Below are positions 12,894 through 25,510 of a DNA stretch of 64,000 nucleotides, piece after piece. Made by a program: the position numbers and the translations under genes. Source of the DNA: Utricularia gibba (lineage: Eukaryota; Streptophyta; Magnoliopsida; Lamiales; Lentibulariaceae); contig NEEC01000013.1 of the NCBI GenBank assembly GCA_002189035.1, positions 372,001 to 436,000 of the forward strand, in the 5' to 3' direction. The notes beneath the pieces are model-generated. The model saw nothing but the letters and a program-made list of their open reading frames with translations. It ran no database searches and was not told where the DNA came from. Positions within the stretch are counted from its first letter, which is position 1; each line of letters opens with the position of its first letter.

Positions 12894-13430
12894 GTCTCGA
12901 TAGACAGTGTGTGTGTGGAAGAAGAGAATAAGGGACCTGTGGAGGGTGTGGGATGTGAAGCTGGAACTTGAATTTAGCAGACGGGAATGGACAGCCAGGC
13001 GACTTTGACGATTGAAAGTTTCGCTGATTACAATCATTTGTCGGCTAAAACTTAATCATCCATCCATCCAGTTACCCCAGTGTCGGTGTCGGTGCCCGTT
13101 TCCAAGGTTTACTGCATTTACGCCATCAACCTGACGAATCTCATCTTAATTCCCGATTAGATTTTTGATTAAACCGAATAACTAACCATAAATACAACTT
13201 CAGAAAAAAGATTAAACCGATTAAAAGAACTGTTGAACCGAATTCCGATTTGGGGTTTGATTTTCGCTTGTGCCGACGGGTAGAGGGGAGGGGGACCCGC
13301 CACCATGTGCGGTTTCAGCACCCCTCGCATGCATTCATTCCCCTGGGAGGAGGATGTTGGAAGGATTATTAAGCGTGTGTTAACCTGAACAAGGGTCAAA
13401 CAAAGAAAGCAGAAGAACCAGGAGTGATGC
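12894..13430. promoter_or_regulatory. Upstream region of the KOR gene
   Basis: By position this is the probable promoter and distal 5' leader of the minus-strand KOR gene. The reading frame of KOR stays open upstream to 13037, but the sequence there does not resemble the family, whose members start MYGRDP. No certain TATA box was found. A copia remnant begins near 13440. Confidence 0.4.
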
Positions 13431-13439
13431 AACTAATAC

Positions 13440-16400
13440 ACAGAAGGAAGACCTCTTCACCAATAGATTTCAATTTTCATTTACAAACAAAAAAAAAAAT
13501 CTCATATAAAGAACTAACTAGCAAACAATAGTTATTCCTTTTTCTGACTCTAAACTTACGACATCGCTTCATAGCTCCCATTAGTGACTTGAGATTATCA
13601 TTCAGCATCTTCCCCTAAACTCATGACTTTTATTTCATGTTTCTTAACTGTATGAAGATTCAAAACTTCAATGGTTTAGTACACATATCAACAACTTGAT
13701 CATATCCTTTAACAAAAGACAACCCACCTTTTCATTCACACTTTCTCATATATGATGAAACTTTGTCTAAATGTGTTTACTCCATTGGGATTTTTTTTTC
13801 TAGAGTCATAGTAAACTTGCTATGAATATGTACATTTTTTCATTGACTCTTGATATGTAAATCCCAAATTATCCAAAATGTATCTGATCTAAATTTCATG
13901 CTATTCACAATTGTTTTGTTGCATCATATTATTTTCATAAGTATAGAATGTAATAATAAATTATTTCTACAAACCCCAAACCACAACCCATTTTCCGAGA
14001 AGAAACACAAAGCTTGTTGTGCTTCATGAGCCATGTATATTTCTAACCCAATTGTTGTCACTAAAACCATGTAATTCGAGGTCTTCCGCACAACCATACC
14101 ATATTCCTAGATAATTGATAACTTTCAAATATTGTAGAATCTTTTTAGCTACTTTGAGATGGGTCTCCCTTTGTGTTTTCATAAATTTACTCATAATACC
14201 AACAACATAAAGTATGTTAGGTCTTGTGCTTATCACATACCTGAGGCTACCAACATAACTTTTATAAAGAATTACATTCACTCTATCGGTGGGATCCTCA
14301 TTTAATAGTAGCCTAGTCTCCAATGGAGCATTGATAAAATTACATTGATTCATGTTGAATCTATTAAGAATACTTACAATGCACCATTTTCTGACTTATG
14401 AAAATCTCATTCTTCATAGATGCATCAAACCTGTATTAATCTCAAATACTTGTTTCAACTCCTCTTGGAATTTCATTACATCACTTTTCACTACCAATTA
14501 TTATAAAATCATCAATATATAGGAAAACAACAAGCACATCTGTTTTCTTAGCATTTGAACATAAACAGAGAGCATTCATCAGGGCAACGATTGAAGAGTT
14601 TCTTAGGAAAAGAGGAATTGGTTTGAAACCATCCATAACTCAATATAATTTCCAAATCTTATTTTTCAAAACCCTTCTTCACAAACCTGGTGATTGTAAA
14701 GTTTTTTTTCTAAAAACAAAAAAACCATTCAATCATGATGCTTTGACATCAAGTTGCCAAATCCTCCATTTTCTAATGTGCTGCTAAGATCATTATTCAA
14801 ATTGTTTCCATTCTTGCTAAGGGAGCAAAGACCATCAAAATCTGTCTTTTCCTTTCATTATAGCCCTTTGCAACAAGTCTTGCACTCACTCTTTTCAATA
14901 TTTCCATTATTCTTTCACTTGGCTTTGAAGATGCATTTCATGGCTTAAAGGGCTTTCAATCAAAGTCTAAGTATCATTTTTTACAATGGATTTGATTTTG
15001 TCAATCAAGACTGCCTTCTATCTCAAGTTTACTCACTACCTCATCAAATCTTAAAGACTATTTCTACAATTAAGCATAAATGTGGAATGTGATGCACTTC
15101 TTTTTATAATTCATCAATTATACTTGTTGTAGAGATTCTGGAAAATAAAAAACATAGTCATTAAAATATCTTGATTGTTATCTTTTTCAATTTCTCCTAA
15201 TACGTGATTGAAAAATGGGCTCCAAGTTATTTTGCTGCTGCTAATCATGGACATGCAAAAGTATGTAGGGATTCATGACTATCTTTAGTTTTTTATCAAA
15301 CAATTAGTATCTAGATACGTGTAGTTTTGTATTTCATTTGAAGGAGAACAATGCCAATTTGATGCTTCATCAAAAATGATATCATAGTTGGTAATAACTT
15401 TTTTACTTATTGTCAACAGCCATATAAACTTCTGAATTTTAATCTTATACTAAGAAAACTATTTTCTTTACCTTTTCATAAAATTTCTATCTAAGTTCAT
15501 CATCAATATGAACGTAACATATAGAGCCAATAATTTGTAAATGTGAAACACTAGATTTCACTCAACTCCATGCATCTTGTAGTATAATTTCTCTCAAACT
15601 TCTTAAAATGTATTTATTCATCATATACATGGCATGAACAATAGGATCATCCCATAATTTCTAAAGTGCCACTTTTGTATAGAGTATGTTTCAAATCCCA
15701 TTCAGTATGATTTGATTCCCATCTTTCCATTAAGCCATTATGTTACGTGTTCTTATGATTCAAGGGTTTACTAATACTCATCTCATTACAAAAGTCATCA
15801 ACTTATTTAGTGTAAACTCACCATATCTACCAGTTTCTAAAATCCTAAACTTCATTCCACTTTACATTCTACTATACCCTGAAATTGCAAGAAGATTTCA
15901 ATGACTATATATTTCTCTTACATGAGATAAATCCAAATTTTTTGTTAAGTAATTAGTGACAAATAGTAAAAATAATTATTTACTTGAATGATGCTTGATT
16001 TGATTGAGCCACCAGTGTCTCCATGTATCAATTCCAAAGATTGTTTTGCTCTAAAAATGCAAATATTTGGAAAAGATATACTTGTTTGCTTTATATGATT
16101 ACATCTCATACAATTTATTAGGATAATAAATATTCAAGTCTCTTTGATCTCTTCCTTATTGTTAAGAAATGATAAATCACCATAATTCAAATCTCTGAAC
16201 CTGATATGTCAAATCCATGATTCTTGTCTACAACATGTTTTCAACAAAAATTCAGTTTTTTTTTGTCATTGTGACTTTGAATATTAACAACTTGTTTTCA
16301 TCTAATAGCACCAAACCTTTGTTCTCCAAGTGCATTTGAAATACTTTTCTTAGAAATTCTTAGTTCCAAACTTATATTTTTCAAGTGCATTTGAAATCCT

Positions 16401-17000
16401 TTTCCAAGATATTGTTTAGACATTTGATATTTGTATATCCAAAATGATTTTGCAAGTCCTATTATTCATTTGATATAAGGTAACTCCATACATCTTATCT
16501 ATGTAATAAAGCAAGCTTTGATTTTCAGTAATATGGATATTTGTTCTAGATTCCATATACTCAATGTTTGTTTCATTAAATTGTGGATCTCTTATGTTTT
16601 CCATTAACTACAACAATATATTCTCAATGGATGATGGTGTTTCTTGCACAAGGTTAATTTCATCTTCTTTCAAATTTTTTTATTCTCATGGGTAATGTTT
16701 CTTTTGATGACAATTATAGCTATTCACGTTCAATTTATCATCACATTTGAAGTGTTGGTTTCATTATTTCTTATCTACCTCACCAATTTCATGTTGTCCT
16801 TCCACATCAAGTAGTGGCATTTTTTGCGTTATAAATGGTATTATTACTATTCCACCATCCTCAAGAATTATGTTCCCTTAAAAAAATTTTGAGGAAGTTT
16901 ATAAACATCAAAGGTCTTGACTTATTGTTATTGTGCAACTAGTGCATTATTTTTCTTCAATCATCCCTCATAGTCTTAAAAAGATCCATCTATTAGAATA
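13440..17000 (-). mobile_element. Ty1/copia remnant, minus strand
   Basis: Read on the minus strand this is a heavily mutated copia element. The RNase H / connection region is at about 14353-14024 (LYKSYVGSLRYVISTRPNI, then VAKKILQYLK). The reverse-transcriptase catalytic block reads as a YIDD motif followed by FIIIG near 14520-14495. Traces of integrase, with the QNG-like motif followed by a stop, are near 15750. A purine tract at about 13608-13618 followed by TGCTGAATG suggests a 3' LTR lying left of 13607. The 5' part near 16880-16990 matches the gag region of another minus-strand copia at 31930-32040. Stops and frameshifts are everywhere and outer limits are approximate. Confidence 0.8.
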
Positions 17001-17574
17001 ATGGATGTCAAGCATACTAATAGAAGTTCCTAGATATGTTGATATGCTTGAACTACATGCAAAACATGGATACACTATGTTAGTTTATGATCAATCAATT
17101 CTGATTAACTTCATCAGACCTACATTGAATTCTGAAATTTCTTTGGAGCAACACTCCACATAAGGAGAGAAAATGAAGATGGCATTTTGGTCCATTGCTT
17201 ATTGGATGTGTAAAAAAAAGGATGGTCTCTAAAACCATCAATGAACAAATTAGATGAAGTTTCATTGCAAAGATCCATACCAAAAGAGCCCAAGGTGGGT
17301 ATAATGGTAACTTACAATAAGTGATGGGCATTTACAATTTAATAGCTATAACAAACAATCTTTAAATATGAGATAAAAATATATTATATCAATATTTTTT
17401 TAATGTAAAACTACTAGTTTATTGCTTCAAAACATTGAGATTTAGGCTCCAAGTTTGTAAGCTGCAAATGTCTATCATGATGACAGTTGTGGAATATTGA
17501 GAAAATACAAGAAAACTCTCAAGTACTAGTTTTTTGGTGCACCTTCATCACAATCTTCCATAGCATTTGCAAGT
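17001..17574. other. Stretch with no recognised gene
   Basis: It lies between the minus-strand copia remnant and the plus-strand copia gag. No coding motif, primer-binding site or clear LTR end was found. It probably contains LTR or leader sequence of one of the two neighbouring elements, but I cannot show this. Confidence 0.4.
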
Positions 17575-18142
17575 TATTTCATCCCACCTCCTATTTTTAA
17601 TGCAAAAAGAGATTATGATGCATGGACTAAAAAGATGTCAGCCCATCCATATAGTCTAGATCTTTGGGACCTATTTGAAGAAGATATAGCATAGTCAAGA
17701 GAAAAAAAATTCACCTCCAAATCCAAAGAATGCTACTAAACAAAAGCAAAACAAGAAAAGGAAGAATGTCATGCATGCACTCACCTTGGCTATTAACAAT
17801 GAGGCCTACAATCTTATTCTAGGTTGTATATCACCTAAGAAGGCATGGAACATTATGGAAAAAAACAATGCCATGAATGCTGAAAAAAAAATAAAATAAA
17901 ATATTCTTAATAATCATATGCTGAAACCAGATCAATAACATACTCTTGATAATCTTGTGTAGAAACTAGGTCAATTTATAAATGATCTAACAATCTTTTT
18001 GAATATAGTTGTAAGACAACTCAAGAAACTTAGACAAATAATGAACGATGAGCATATTAAGGACAAGGTCCTTGAGTGTGTAGGGAAAGGATATCGGGCA
18101 TGCATTGGAACATTACCTGTAATTGGGTTACTCACTACATAC
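17575..18142 (+). mobile_element. Ty1/copia gag, 5' segment, split by a gypsy insertion
   Basis: The plus strand encodes a copia gag start: YDAWTKKMSAHPYSLDLWDL near 17608, matching the usual pattern of a tryptophan followed by a lysine-methionine pair and LWD. A KAWNIME block follows near 17842. The reading frame is broken by stops in the middle. At 18142 the frame is cut by the gypsy element, and it resumes at 23326 in the same phase once the insertion and one copy of the target-site duplication are removed. The 5' LTR was not recognised. Confidence 0.75.
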
Positions 18143-21100
18143 TATAATGACATGCGACTTGCACCCTAGATGCTAAGGCCATTGATGACACCCAAACACT
18201 ACACAAGGGTGTCCCAATCATAGTGGGATGGGCTAGGAACATAAGTATAGGTGCATCTTTCCCTTGCCATACCACTGCTCTTGGCACCTAGCGATCCTTG
18301 ATGGCACCCCTCGTCATATCCTCTCGCCATGAGTCACCAAACACTGCATAAAATACACAATAAAAAGTCTTATTAAGCACCAATAGTCAGGGTTTCAGAC
18401 ATATTAGGAAATAGTAAGGGAAGTTAGTTCTATCGCACGTGGCTCCCTTCCTAGAACTCAACTACACATATCCACATAAGACTCCCTTCCATATACATTC
18501 TCGTCACTATCCCCTATATGCTACCTCCACAAGGTAGCTCCCTAACATTTTGTATCAACACGCTATCCTACTAATGCATATCCGCTTCCCTCTTGTTCAA
18601 CATATGTACCTATCCATAGAAGAGATCTGAATGGTATTCACATCGCACGCCAGCATCTCTCCTATAGAGCTTACATGCTCCACATTGCCACCATTATTTA
18701 GTTAGATGGCCCTTCTTATTGCTCATATGAGGAAACATAGCAAGGCTTGGCCGAAAATTATCATAAGTAGGTACAACCTAAGCAATTTACAACATACATC
18801 ACAAGGGAAGACTCTTCCCATTACAAGCATCAAAACGCCCAATCACCTAGCAATCATTGGGGAGGCACTCCCCACACATATTTATGCCAAAAACATAACA
18901 CAATCTTAGAAAACTAAGGAAGGCACTTCCTGCGTCACTAGCGCTACAAGTGCTTGCTCAAAACATGACTCTTAGCCACCTTGAGTCTCGGCTATCCCAT
19001 CGACACACCCTCCTCGACCACTCTAGCGGTAGACCCGGTGTCTAGACCTACACCCGAGAACATGTAAGGCGTTAGTTCATGGTAGGAGGAACATCATTCC
19101 TCATCTCAACCCCCATCTCAATCGTCACTCGGTATCCCCTGCCCGAAGGCTCATGGCTTCCACCCCGTGGCTCATCCGCATTGCCGGTAGACCGGGTTCC
19201 TGACCGTTGGAAAGGCCCACGTCGCCCTTGCTCGCACGATCTCAGGCATCCACGACCTCGGATGGACCTGTATTGCCGCTGGTGTTCGGTCTTCACTGGC
19301 CCCGCCCGAAGGCTCCATCAGCTTGCCTGAACCAACGTTCAAGGTTAAGCCCATTACCTTCGCGCACCTTTGGTGGCTCTCGTGCACTTCTCGTCTGATT
19401 TCTTCCGGTTCGTGCCATCGTACCTCTTAGGTCGCGAGTGATCTTCTCTCTTAGACGTGTAGTTGAGCCCTAATTTCATCCCCAATTCTATTTAGCAAGT
19501 TAATTCCTGAGGCGGGTCGCGGGTGAAGATTGTCCCCTACCTGCGTCTCTGCCTGTGTCCCTGCCCAGCTACCCGACTCCCTTCCCCTTCCCCCTCCCTT
19601 ACCACATGCCTCTCGTGCGGTGGTGGTGAATGGTGCTAAGTCCACCGATTTCTTCCCATGCCGTGGTTACCATATTGCATAGCAGTACCTCTCACATCCC
19701 TCATGTCATGGTGGACACATGTCAGCTCATAGCAAGGGTCACTAAGACTCCCTCACACACTATTCTTCAAGATGTTGTTGCTGCATTTGTATTTTTGTCT
19801 CCCACGTGACATCTTCTATTCCTAGGTTCGCCCATTGTATCTTTAGCCAGGTAATTGGCCTTCCTCGCTTCGTAGTGATCTTTCTCTTCAAAATTCTCAG
19901 CGGCCTCACCCTGTATGTGAGGTTGTCCCCTACATTGAACTCATCATTCCTAATTTCTCTTTCCGGATTTGGGATTTGTTTCCGCAGTTGAGAGACATGA
20001 CCATCCGTCTGCGGATGCATTGTGATGCTCATAGTCAATTTGCTCCATCGCCTTCTGTAGTGCTTGCCACATGCGAGACATGAATCTAACATCTCTATCC
20101 GACACTATGCTCACGGGTACTCCGTGTAGTCTCACTACTTCTGCAATGTACACTCAGGCCAGCCTCGCAATGCTCCATTTCGAGAGGATCGGGATGAAAG
20201 GGGCACTCTTCGTTAGCCTGTCCACTACTACCCAAACAACGTCGTGTCCAGATCTCATCCTTGGCAAGCCTATCACGAAGTTCATTGCTATTTGTTCCCA
20301 TTTCCACTCTGGTATCTCCAATGGTTGCAAGAGTCCATTGGGTCATTAGTGTTCTGCTTTGATCCGTTGACATACCTGGCAGCAACTCACAAATTCTACA
20401 ATTTCTCTTTTCATTCTTGGGCACCAGTACGTACTTCGAATTTCTCTATACATCTATGTTCCCCCAGGGTGCATCCTATACCCTGCTTCATAAGCTTCTC
20501 GCAATATTAGCCTTCGTAATTCTTCTTCTGGTACCCATATCCTTCCATGTGCAATGATCAGACCGTCTGCTTGTTTCAAAAAAGGGTCCTATCCGATGCA
20601 TGCCTTATCATAGATGTGGTGCTCCTTAGTGGCCTCTTACGATCGTAAAATTCTCTCAAGTAGGTCGGGATCCATTTGGACTATCATTTGAATTTGTCCT
20701 CTCCCCACTACTTCCAGTCTCATTCTCTCTATATCTATTTGTATCTGGTCCTCTCTCAGGCTCCTGCTGAGGCCGTTTGCCACTATGTTCGCCTTGTTGG
20801 GGTGATAGTTTACCCCTAGATCATAGTCCTTCAATAGCTCAAACCACCTACGTTGTCTCATGTTCAACTCCTTCTATGTGAACAAGTACTTCAATTTGAT
20901 GATCTGTGGATATTTTGCACCGTACACCGTACAAGTAATGTCGCCATATCTTCAACGCAAAAATCACCGCCGCCATCTCAAGGTCATGGACCAGGTAGTT
21001 TCTCTCGTGGTCTTTTCAGTTGGCTTGATGCATAGGCAATTACCCATCCTTCCTGTATCAATACGGCCCCTAGCCCTTTCCCACTAGCATCGGTGTACAC

Positions 21101-23319
21101 TTCATAGTTTTTTCCAGCCTGTGGTAGTGCCGAGACTGGTGTTAAGTGTCATTTTCTAGTTAATTATTATGTGTTAATTATGTATGAAGTCGCCCAAATT
21201 AGGAGTCTTATTATTAAGTATTTGATTTTTACTAGAAAATTCCTATTTTCCCATTTTGTGTATATTTTATGTCTTTTTTCTTATACTTTGACCGAGACAT
21301 GTCAGGAGATTGTCATAGAGTATTGCAGGTGGTCAGACTCTGAGTTTTCGTGCCATGTACATGAGTTGGAATGATTGTGGGCGGAAGACTGACACTGGTC
21401 AAGGCCCATGACTTACAGCATGTCAGAGTCTGCAGCAATGATTGGGCGCAAACTTGCACGCAAAGAAAGGCTAGTGGCACACACAAGACAAAAGGAATGA
21501 TGGGAAGGGGACCCAAAGGAGATAATGCACGTGGGAAGTCATATAAAAGCCATTTGGAGCACTTAGTTTCGGACTTTTGCCATTTTCCTTTGTAGACTTA
21601 GACTTTTGAGTTCTTCCTCCCCTCCAAGGAGGAAGAACACTTAGTTTCTTTTCGTTTCTGTTTCCATGGCTCTTTCGGGCTAAAAAACTTTAGTTTCTGG
21701 GAAGTAGATGAAGTTTCATTTCAAGTCTTGAGCAATACACTTAGTTCTTCACTGAATTCAATTCGTATTCCGCATACTTCCACGCATCTTGTTGCAGTCT
21801 TTCTGTAACGACTCTTAATCAACGTCCATGAGTAGCAGGCCACTTCTCGCGGATTTTGGTGAAGATCAAGGTGAAGAGCACCAACTCCAACCCTGCTGGT
21901 TCGAGGGAAGTAGAAGATTAGTTGTGGCCTAGGTACCGCGACAGTGGACAGGTTGTGACCTCGGACCTGCCACTGGCCATTGGCAGCAGCTGGGCACACG
22001 CGCACAATTCGGTTTTGAAGGCAATCGAAGGCAATCCTCTTGTCTTCCTAATCGTCCAAGGGGGAATCACATGAGACTATTCTTGTGCCTCCTTGTCAAT
22101 CAGAGTGTAAGGGAGAGTAGGCTATTCCTTGCTACTATAACCAGGTATTCGGAAGAAATCAATGAAAACCGAGGCAAGGACGGACAAAGGAAGGAGATAG
22201 AATCTTTTTTCCAGGAACTGCGTACCGTAGTCAAGGCCCATTACTTAAGTTGTATCTTTCATTTCTGCATCTTAAAAACCCCTTTTACAAAACTGTGACA
22301 TTTTGTAGAAGTTGCTTACAAAACACTTTTCACGAAAAACAACTTCTTGAGATCAATACTCGTACTACGCTTGTTGGTGTTTTACGTTTTAAATATTTAA
22401 AATTTGTTGAGGAAACGACATGCAACAATTGGTGCTTGCGCTAAGGCCCCCTTTAGCCGACCAAAGCTGCCTTGGCACTCCTCTATCCATTCGAATGCTC
22501 GATTCTTCTTCAATAGCTCCACTAGGGGTCGTGCCTTCTCCAAGAAGGTCTTAATGATCTACGATAGTATCCCGAACCATTCCCAAAAAGCTGCTCAGCT
22601 CACCCACGTTCTTAAGTGTTGCCCATGCTGTGATGGTCTGTACCTTCTTCGGGTCTACTGCCACCCCCTCTCCACTGATAATGTGACCGAGAAAACTGAT
22701 GTTCCTCAAGAAACATTTGCACTTGGTTGTCTTTGCATACAACTGCTTCTCCCGCAACCTTGTTAGAACCATGCATAGGTGCTTCCGATGGCTGTCTCAA
22801 TCTGATGAGTAGATCAAAATATCATCAATAAAGACCACTACGAAGTCGCCAAGGAAGGGTTGGAACACCCGGTTGCCATTAGTGGTGCACTCCCCAATCT
22901 TGCACATAGCTCAAAGTGCCTTGATCACACAACGAGGTCTTAAGGATCAAGGTACCACATCTCTCACGCATGAGGGTTAGCTTCCACCAAAACATGTCTC
23001 GAATGACAAATCTAACATAAAGCCCTTAGCTTTACTCGAAGTTCCTCCTTTTCTTGCACCAATCCTCTTCTTTTATCCCTTGGGCATGTGCTCTCTTTCT
23101 TCCAAAGCCTAAGACCTGTTCAAGGGTTTTCTCCCACTACTTATAGATCTAGTTATACCTAACGAGCTCCTTTTAATCCCAATGGACCTAGCCTGACACC
23201 TACTTGGCCCATGACTTAGCTTAGCACACACAGCCTTAAGTACATGTTAGGCTATGTCACCCACCACCTCGTGTCTCCATCCCAATCACTCTATCGTGGG
23301 CCACAACCAGAGAATTACA
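18143..23319 (-). mobile_element. Ty3/gypsy chromovirus-like element inserted in copia gag
   Basis: On the minus strand, from high to low coordinates: reverse transcriptase with FIDD catalytic motif near 22840 and FLGHIISGEGVAVDPKK near 22690; then, after an inserted solo LTR, RNase H (YTDASGKGLGAV near 21100, [15 protein letters not shown] near 20860); integrase ([18 protein letters not shown] near 20130); and a chromodomain-like end (WLKIQWANLGIEDVTWE) near 19830. The ends TATAAT...ATTACA are nearly inverted (TGTAAT expected) and are flanked by ACATAC at 18137-18142 and 23320-23325, a target-site duplication (5 bp expected). Gag, protease and part of the reverse transcriptase are missing, and stops are frequent. 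The GC-rich part at 19000-19700 is probably its 3' non-coding region and LTR. Confidence 0.85.
21140..22427 (+). repeat. Solo LTR, family A, copy 1, inside the gypsy element
   Basis: The segment begins TGTTAAGTGTCATTTT and ends GAAACGACATGCAACA, 1288 bp. It is flanked by ACTGG (21135-21139) and ATTGG (22428-22432), a 5-bp target-site duplication with one mismatch. It separates two parts of gypsy pol that are contiguous in the family. Its ends and several internal blocks (a GTGTAAGGGAG block, CACTCGTACTACG-like near the end) match 24151-25505. No internal region is attached, so it is a solo LTR. Confidence 0.88.
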
Positions 23320-23325
23320 ACATAC

Positions 23326-24150
23326 AATTATGAAAAACTGTTAGATGCACTCTACAATTATGAGTGAACATAGAAAGCTTAGGAGGCACAAGATGAGACC
23401 GAGTAAATGTTCGAAGCAAAAATACAAAAGAAAATCGAGAAGAAAAGAAGCTATCTCGAGTGTCGATATTGGAAGCAAAGAAATGATTCTGTCTTCAATT
23501 GCTTCTACTACCTTGACAAAGTCTGCAACTACTAAAAAGAAAAAGGTCACATTGAGAAGGTGTGCAAGAAAAGATATAAAGAGAAATTTATATGAAAGGG
23601 AAAGGATAAAAATGAAACAAAGATCAATACTATGAGCACTCTATCCTTCATTATAGAATATAAGGAAATAATTGAGATTTACTCGCTGAAAATCCACAAC
23701 CAATAACCTTACAAATAAAGGGACTTGACTTATAGATAGCGGATGCAACAATCATATAACAAGAGAATTCAATATCTTTACAAATTGTAGATTGACCGAA
23801 AAAACAATTGAAGTGCCAGATGGGAGATCCATAAGGGTATATGGAGGTGGAATCATATTATTTGAAATAATCAATTATATTCTACAGATACAAGAAGTGT
23901 CTATGTACCGAAGGCATCCCACAACCTTCTAAGTGTGGGGCAATTGATGCTTAAGGGTCCTGATATTCTTTTCAAGGGATGGTTCTATAACATTTTTTGA
24001 CGTAAGGAAAACTCCTACTCAAAATCAAAATGGAAAGTAGGATCTTCCTATTACTTTTGTAATGAAATACTACTCTTGCTAATACCTATCTTGCAGTGAT
24101 GTGCATTGTCTCACAATAAATTTTAAGAAGATTTAAAACGTAAAACACAC
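23326..24150 (+). mobile_element. Ty1/copia gag-protease segment
   Basis: This is the continuation of the copia whose 5' gag lies at 17575-18142. A gag zinc knuckle is recognisable near 23500-23560 (FNCFYYLDKVC region followed by GHIEKVCKKR, slightly damaged). The aspartic protease block DSGCNNHIT lies near 23738, followed by VPDGRSIRVYGGG, the usual copia protease/integrase boundary. The reading frame changes several times. It is then interrupted at 24150 by a second solo LTR. Confidence 0.8.
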
Positions 24151-25505
24151 TGTTAAGTGTCATTTTTTTACTATTTCTTAAGTTGTTTTTATGCTTAATT
24201 GTAATTAGAAATATCCAATTAGGAGTCTATAATATGAGATTTAGGATTTTATCTAGTTTAGGGTAATTATCCTAAATCTTGTATTTTATCTAATAATTTT
24301 GTTAGTTTTAATTGAGTTTTTCTAGAAGCACACACGTGGCAGGAAGTGAGAGAAAGAGTGGATCAGATGGCGACAAATTGGATCTTCCCGAGCTGACATT
24401 TTCTTGATTTCCAGAAGACTGCAGACGCCTAATCATGAGTCTTGACGTGCGGAACACGGGAGTCTTTGACAGGCGAAATCATTAGCGTATCAGTGTCAAA
24501 GCAGAAGTTTGCTTGCAAGTCATCCCAAGTTCAATAGAACCAAGGGGACACGAAATCTCAAACTCTCATTGAAGTTCAGTTCTGTTCAGACGTTAGACAG
24601 GCAGTAGTTAGTTTAGTTTTCTATTGTGTGTTTCTTTCTCTAGAGGATTTTCCTCTAACTTCTCTATAGGACTTGTTTCGTTTCCCTTAGTTTGTATAGC
24701 AGTTCGCGGCTAGAAACTTCCGTTTCTGGGTTGGAAAACCCCCAGATCTATGTTTCATTAGCTTATCTTCATCTCTTCTTTGAATCCAAACGGGTTTCGA
24801 ATGTCCTCGCGTGACTATGTTGCTGTCTTTTTGTAACAGTCCCCTTATTCAAGATTCATGGTTAACTGATCACTACCCATGAGTTTTGGAGATGAGCAAG
24901 GTGAAAAGCAACAACTCACGCCCTTTTGGCAGGAGGAAGACTACGTTTTGTCTATAGCCGTACCTCAAGATCAAGGGATAGGTAGTGATTTCGTATCTGG
25001 ACTCATTGGGTCATTGGCAACACTCGGGCACATACGCGCAATTCGGCCATGAGGGTACGTTGACAGGACCTCTTATTCTCACGTTCGTCCAAGGAAGAGC
25101 AACATCGGGGCTATTCCCGTGCCTTCTTGCAAGAGAGTGTAAGGGAGGGTAGGCAATTCCTTACTCCTATAACCGAGTACTCGAAAAGACCAGAGAAGAG
25201 TGAAGACGCAACGAACATAGCTAGACAGGATTCTAAACCCAGGAACATTTACTTTATTTAAGGTTCATTGCTTACGTTTATTTCAGTTGTCTGTTCAAAA
25301 CCCCTCTTATCCCTTTACTCAAGCTTCATCATCAACGTTTCTTGCACCTTTTACTTTCAAAACCGTTTACAAATCGTGACAGTTGTATTTGGGGTACCTC
25401 ACCTTTTACTCAAAAACAACTCTTTGTAGTCGACACTCGTACTACGATTTTGTGTTTTACGAGTTTTAAAAGCATTAAAATTTGTTGTGGAAACGACACG
25501 CATCA
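24151..25505 (+). repeat. Solo LTR, family A, copy 2
   Basis: It begins TGTTAAGTGTCATTTTTT and ends AACGACACGCATCA, 1355 bp. It is flanked by perfect 5-bp direct repeats CACAC at 24146-24150 and 25506-25510. Terminal and internal blocks match the solo LTR at 21140-22427, so both derive from one family of long LTRs (about 1.3 kb). No internal region of this family is present in the window. Confidence 0.9.
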
Positions 25506-25510
25506 CACAC

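Noticed and set aside
10289-12931. Several plus-strand open frames of 86-175 codons across the KOR region
   Set aside because: They are antisense to the GH9 exons, and the GC-rich codons of the real gene keep the opposite strand open. None has a recognisable motif.
12822-13037. N-terminal extension of the KOR frame to an upstream ATG at 13037
   Set aside because: KOR proteins start MYGRDPWGG. The extension is unlike any family member and includes the hairpin region.
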